Source: Leptospirillum sp.
GTDB lineage: Bacteria > Nitrospirota > Leptospirillia > Leptospirillales > Leptospirillaceae
Assembly (NCBI GenBank): GCA_027343785.1
Contig: DAHWKF010000137.1
Span: forward strand, 1-9,979
Length of the DNA: 9,979 nt
Direction of reading: 5' to 3'
Each line of letters starts with the position of its first letter. The stretch's first letter is position 1. This document shows, in pieces, positions 7,033 to 9,979 of this stretch. Made by a program: the position numbers and the translations under genes. Under the pieces are notes generated by a model. That model saw nothing but the letters and a program-made list of their open reading frames with translations, ran no database searches and was not told where the DNA came from.

Positions 7033-8538
7033 CTACTCGCAGGAAAAAGATGTGGGGAGCTTGTGCTTCTTGATGAAGTGGTATACGGAAGGCTTGGAGA
7101 TTTCGAGTTCCAGCGCGACCCGGGCCACATTCCCGTTGTGGCGGATCAGGCTTTCCAGGACAATTTCCTTTTCAAAGATCTCCCGGAGTTCCCGGAGTGT
7201 CGGTTTTTCCTGCGACGACTGCTCGATCGGAAGGCCCAGGTCTTCCTCCCTGATTTCCGGCCTGTCGGCGATGATCGCCGCGCGGTAGATGACGTTGTGC
7301 AGTTCCCGGACATTCCCAGGCCAGTGGTAGGAATGAATGGCCCGCGCGGCTTCCGGACCGATGGTCCGGTCCGGAAGATTTCCGTTTTTGGTGATCTTGG
7401 ACAACAGATACCGCGCCATGGGAAGGACATCGGATATCCGTTCCCGAAGTGGTGGTATCCGGAGAGACAGTCCATCCAGCCGATAGAAGAGGTCTTCCCG
7501 GAACTTGCCTTTCAGGACCTCCTCCTTCATATCCTTGTTCGTCGCGCAAACGATCCGGGCGTCAAAGGGCACTTCCCTGACAGATCCCACGCGGCAGAAC
7601 TTCTTTTCCTGCAGTACCCGGAGGAGCTTGACCTGGAGAGGCAGGGGAAGCTCGCCGATCTCGTCCAGAAAAAGGGTTCCGCCGGCCGCCGCTTCCAGAT
7701 ACCCCGTGTTCCGGGAATCCGCTCCGGAAAAGCTTCCTTTTTCGTGTCCGAAAAAAAGGTTCTCCGCCAATTCGTAAGGGATGGCCCCGCAGTTGACCGG
7801 AAGAAAGGGGCCCGGACGGTTCGCCCCCAACTCATGGCACAACCGGGCGAACATCTCTTTTCCGACGCCGGTCTCCCCCAGGAGAAGAATGGGGAGTCCC
7901 GATGGCGCGACGATCTGGATCTTCTGGATGATCTCATGGATCTGGGGACTGTTGCCCAGGAAAAACCAGTCCGAGCACCAGTCGAAGGTCGGCGGCGCCT
8001 GCTCTGTCTCGACGACCAGGCCCGAAATCCATTCGATCATTCCGTCAAAAAAATGGGAAGGGGAGTGTTCGAGAAAGGAGGACCAGCTCTCGCGCAAGAG
8101 GTTTTCGATGATTCCGCCTTCCAGGGGCGAACCGTTCACCGCCCGTTCGCCTCCCGAAGAGGGAGACAGAAACTGGAAAGAGGCCCCGTTGACCTCCAGT
8201 AATTTTCTGACTGCCGGATTGTCCGGGGCGTAATGCAGGAGAAATTCCCCGAAACGCCGGAGGTTGTTCCGTTCGATCCAGTTGAAGTGGACTCCGAACC
8301 CCTCTTCTTCCAGACGGGTGACGAAACCCCATGTCTCAATGGTTTCGGGACCTTCTCCCTCCGCGTTGTCCCGCCCGTGGATCCGGATGCGGACCCACCC
8401 GTCGATGTCCGATTTGCGGACAGGACGGATAAAACAGCCGGTCAGGGACAGGTTCGTCAGTGCGCCTTTCCTGAAGCCTCCGGTGCTGGCCCGGAATGTG
8501 ACCGGAATATCCAGACTCAACCGTTCATGATCACGCAA
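7033..8538 (-). CDS. PilZ-domain sigma-54-dependent transcriptional activator (PilZ - AAA+ - Fis HTH), second copy
   Basis: Paralogue of the activator at 296-1723 with the same domain order, 501 residues. The PilZ domain (about 1-100) has RDHER (2-6), NLSLTG (29-34) and GFGVHF, so c-di-GMP binding is predicted. The AAA+ module shows Walker A GETGVGKE (221-228), the sigma-54 contact loop as GSFSGA (268-273), Walker B LFLDEIGE (289-296), sensor I CATNKD (331-336), FREDLFYRL (346-354) and NVREL (409-413). A Fis-type HTH closes the protein (467-491). The loop has Ser where most activators have Thr, a conservative change that could alter sigma-54 contact. The start is TTG 8538 with GGAG 6 bases upstream. 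It lies upstream of, and in the same direction as, the glmS operon, making it a natural candidate regulator of that operon. Class is firm; ligand and targets are inferred. Confidence 0.93.
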   Translation of the reverse strand: MRDHERLSLDIPVTFRASTGGFRKGALTNLSLTGCFIRPVRKSDIDGWVRIRIHGRDNAEGEGPETIETWGFVTRLEEEGFGVHFNWIERNNLRRFGEFLLHYAPDNPAVRKLLEVNGASFQFLSPSSGGERAVNGSPLEGGIIENLLRESWSSFLEHSPSHFFDGMIEWISGLVVETEQAPPTFDWCSDWFFLGNSPQIHEIIQKIQIVAPSGLPILLLGETGVGKEMFARLCHELGANRPGPFLPVNCGAIPYELAENLFFGHEKGSFSGADSRNTGYLEAAAGGTLFLDEIGELPLPLQVKLLRVLQEKKFCRVGSVREVPFDARIVCATNKDMKEEVLKGKFREDLFYRLDGLSLRIPPLRERISDVLPMARYLLSKITKNGNLPDRTIGPEAARAIHSYHWPGNVRELHNVIYRAAIIADRPEIREEDLGLPIEQSSQEKPTLRELREIFEKEIVLESLIRHNGNVARVALELEISKPSVYHFIKKHKLPTSFSCE

Positions 8539-8574
8539 GGACTTCTCCGTCTTCTTCTCGTATCACGACCGCCC

Positions 8575-8626
8575 GGTTCCGGACTTTTTCCCCGGCTTTG
8601 GCAAATAACAAAAGAGCGCCGGAACC
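8575..8626. repeat. 8-bp inverted repeat in the predicted leader of the second activator
   Basis: GGTTCCGG (8575-8582) and CCGGAACC (8619-8626) are perfect inverted copies separated by 36 bases. They fall between the candidate transcription start near 8628 and the TTG start at 8538. The leader RNA could fold into a long-loop hairpin, or the arms could bind a protein. Confidence 0.5.
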
Positions 8627-8634
8627 TCATCCCC

Positions 8635-8662
8635 ATTATATCGGATGAAAATGGAAATCCAA
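8635..8662 (-). promoter_or_regulatory. Candidate promoter of the second PilZ-sigma54 activator
   Basis: On the minus strand a perfect TATAAT (8640-8635) is preceded after 16 bases by a weak TTGGAT (8662-8657). Initiation near 8628 would give a leader of about 90 bases. The -10 is strong and the -35 poor, which suggests an activator or other help. Confidence 0.4.
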
Positions 8663-8773
8663 CTCCTTCCGAAAGAAAGGCCCTTATATTGAGTTCGCAC
8701 TAAAAAAGCCCCGGGATCGATTTTGAGGGGGGGATCACGTTCCGAACTCACGCCACACACCCCGATATTTCCC

Positions 8774-8809
8774 GTCCTCCCGGTTTTTTTCGGGAAACGG
8801 AAAGAGGAC
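8774..8809. repeat. Nested inverted repeat around a T-run
   Basis: GTCCTC (8774-8779) and GAGGAC (8804-8809) enclose a second pair, CCG (8780-8782) and CGG (8791-8793), around seven T residues. Just to the right, GACCC and GGGTT can pair ahead of a short T-run. It may be a structured RNA or protein site, or a leftover terminator; no gene ends here. Confidence 0.35.
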
Positions 8810-8908
8810 CCCCCGTCGGGTTTTTCTTCCGGACATACCGCTTCATGCCGCAGAAATCTCGTGGTTTGCAGAACAAACCGGCTCTTCCCCTCATTCATGG
8901 TGTTGTTC

Positions 8909-8937
8909 TTGTTTCTTGTTTGATGGTTTTTTATACT
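8909..8937 (+). promoter_or_regulatory. Candidate promoter of the SARP-type regulator
   Basis: TATACT (8932-8937) is a 5/6 match to the -10 consensus; TTGTTT (8909-8914) lies 17 bases upstream and matches -35 only at TTG. Initiation near 8944 would place the palindrome at 8964-8985 within the leader. Confidence 0.3.
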
Positions 8938-8963
8938 TCGTTCGTGCTCTCTGGCAATCGCCC

Positions 8964-8985
8964 GGTCTTAAACCGCTTTAAGACC
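8964..8985. repeat. Perfect 9-bp inverted repeat (operator candidate) before the SARP-type regulator
   Basis: GGTCTTAAA (8964-8972), a CCGC spacer and TTTAAGACC (8977-8985) form an exact palindrome 49 bases before the GTG start. This length and symmetry are unlikely by chance and typical of a dimeric regulator site. It could also form an RNA hairpin in the leader. There is no T-run after it, so it is not a terminator. Confidence 0.6.
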
Positions 8986-9034
8986 TCTCGGATCCTTGCC
9001 GTGGTGATGTCTCAGCGGCTTTCGTGGAGGAGTT

Positions 9035-9979
9035 GTGAACCCCTCGCATTCCGACCCGCTTCCGCTCGCCTATTCCTTTCTGGGACCCCCGGAAGTCCTG
9101 AGAGGCGGCGTGCGGGTGGCCGGAGGGCGGTTCGACAGACCTCTGGCTCTCCTGGTCTACCTTGCCTCCCGGCCGGGCCCTCGCGATCGGGAGGAACTGG
9201 CCTCCCTCCTGTGGCCGCATAAGTCTCCTTCCGCCGCCCGCGCCAACCTCTCCACAAACCTGCACTATCTCGATCGCCGTCTCGGAGAAGGACTGATTCT
9301 CGAAAAGACCCCCCGGACGGTGGGGTGGATCGATCGGCATCCGCCCTGGGCCGAGGAACCGGTCGACCTCCGTCGGTATCTGAGGGACGACCCTCCTGAA
9401 GAATGCTCCATCTGGCACCCCCCCGGAGATTGCGCCGCCTGCCGCGGGAGGCTCGAGGCGCAGCGGGAGATGGGACGGCGCATCTTTCTCGAAGATGTCT
9501 CCTTCGAGGGAATGGGCGAATATGGACAATGGGTGAAGACCTTCCGGCAGGGGCTTGCCCGGCGTCAGTCGGAGATCGAGAGTCTGCTCTCCGGAGAGAC
9601 GACGTCTTCCGGGCGCGCCTTTCCCGTGTCGCTCCCGGAGTGGGAGATCCGGCAGACGACGCTTCTGTCCGTCCTGCTGGAGGTTCCCGGAGGGATGGAG
9701 CCCGAAGAGATCCTCGGCCTTCGGAAGGCCTTTCGGGAGGCGATGGAAGAGCAGGTCCGACAGGAAGGTGGGAGCCCTCTCGAAGGATCCGAGGGGACCT
9801 TTCTGGCGGTCTTCGGGTTTCCCAAGGCCCGGGAGGACGAGGCGCGGAGGGCGGTCAGGGCGGCTTTCGGACTTCGCCGCGCGGCCACTTCCGACCCCCG
9901 CTTCAGGGAGTGCGGGATCCGGCTGGCTCTTCATACGGGGGAAGGGATCGTCGACCAGACGGGAGGGGTGCCGGATCCG
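9035..9979 (+). CDS. SARP/BTAD-type transcriptional regulator with degenerate nucleotide-cyclase-like domain, 3'-truncated by the window
   Basis: The first 315 residues are visible and the frame is still open at the window end. Residues about 11-95 are an OmpR-like winged helix of the SARP type (ALLVYLASRPGPRDREELASLLWP, then AARANLSTNLHYLDRRL; read as two neighbouring segments). A BTAD-like helical region follows (about 108-185) with a CxxC (Cys133, Cys136). Residues 203 onward resemble a class III nucleotidyl cyclase domain (FLAVFGFPKAREDEARRAV, then GIRLALHTGEG). The metal-binding aspartates are missing: the first strand reads LLSVLLEV and the usual GDG position reads GSEG, so catalysis is doubtful. 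Family members often continue into an AAA ATPase and TPR repeats, probably beyond the window. GTG 9035 is the first start after an in-frame TGA at 9005, with GGAGG 4 bases upstream. It is divergent from the second activator. Confidence 0.8.
   Translation, partial: MNPSHSDPLPLAYSFLGPPEVLRGGVRVAGGRFDRPLALLVYLASRPGPRDREELASLLWPHKSPSAARANLSTNLHYLDRRLGEGLILEKTPRTVGWIDRHPPWAEEPVDLRRYLRDDPPEECSIWHPPGDCAACRGRLEAQREMGRRIFLEDVSFEGMGEYGQWVKTFRQGLARRQSEIESLLSGETTSSGRAFPVSLPEWEIRQTTLLSVLLEVPGGMEPEEILGLRKAFREAMEEQVRQEGGSPLEGSEGTFLAVFGFPKAREDEARRAVRAAFGLRRAATSDPRFRECGIRLALHTGEGIVDQTGGVPDP

Larger units (their letters stand above)
8539..9034. other. 496-base divergent intergenic region between the second activator and the SARP-type regulator
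   Basis: No supportable gene. It holds, left to right, an 8-bp inverted repeat spanning 8575-8626, a leftward promoter candidate (8635-8662), a nested inverted repeat (8774-8809) followed by a short GACCC/GGGTT hairpin and T-run ending near 8825, a T-rich tract with a rightward promoter candidate (8909-8937), and a perfect 9-bp palindrome (8964-8985). It is the shared control region of two divergent regulators. Confidence 0.6.

Noticed and set aside
6991..8202. Long rightward open frame of 403 codons opposite the second activator
   Set aside because: Antisense shadow of the activator, with no domain-like features.
8563..8898. Leftward open frame of 111 codons between the two right-hand regulators
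   Set aside because: It has no recognisable protein character and covers the promoter and inverted-repeat region of the second activator.
8978..9934. Leftward open frame of 318 codons at the right end
   Set aside because: Shadow of the SARP-type gene, whose rightward frame shows coherent domains and a ribosome site.

Overview
The window is a GC-rich (by eye near 60%) bacterial segment. It holds two sigma-54 activators, a four-gene nucleotide-sugar cluster between them, and the start of a large SARP-type regulator at the right edge. The two activators combine a PilZ domain, a sigma-54 AAA+ module and a Fis-type HTH. Gene style and composition are reminiscent of Nitrospirota such as Leptospirillum, but that assignment is inference and is not proven by any marker gene here.

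Layout. Bases 1-295 are noncoding, with a promoter candidate. A PilZ-sigma54 activator runs rightward (296-1723). Its stop overlaps the convergent end of a leftward cluster which, in order of transcription, is glmS (6486-4639), a WbpA/TviB-type UDP-GlcNAc 6-dehydrogenase (4599-3298), an unrecognised 174-residue protein (3273-2749) and a WbpP/TviC-type UDP-sugar C4-epimerase (2674-1718). The gaps of 39, 24 and 74 bases suggest one operon. Upstream of glmS is a 546-base noncoding region with a good candidate -24/-12 (sigma-54) promoter, a weaker sigma-70-like promoter and clustered GGCAAG repeats. A second PilZ-sigma54 activator, clearly related to the first, runs leftward at 8538-7033. A 496-base divergent intergenic region follows, with several inverted repeats. 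Then comes a 3'-truncated SARP/BTAD regulator carrying a degenerate nucleotide-cyclase-like domain (9035 to the window end, GTG start).

Working model. GlmS makes glucosamine-6-phosphate, which GlmM and GlmU (not in this window) convert to UDP-GlcNAc. The dehydrogenase oxidises this to UDP-GlcNAcA, and the epimerase can give UDP-GalNAcA or UDP-GalNAc, precursors of an acidic exopolysaccharide, capsule or O-antigen. Both activators keep the c-di-GMP-binding signature of PilZ domains (RxxxR and NxSxxG) and the sigma-54 contact loop. The best sigma-54 promoter candidate lies at the head of the sugar operon. The locus may therefore be a direct c-di-GMP-to-sigma-54 switch for surface-polysaccharide precursor supply. 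Domain content and motifs are seen in the sequence; the regulatory link is inferred.
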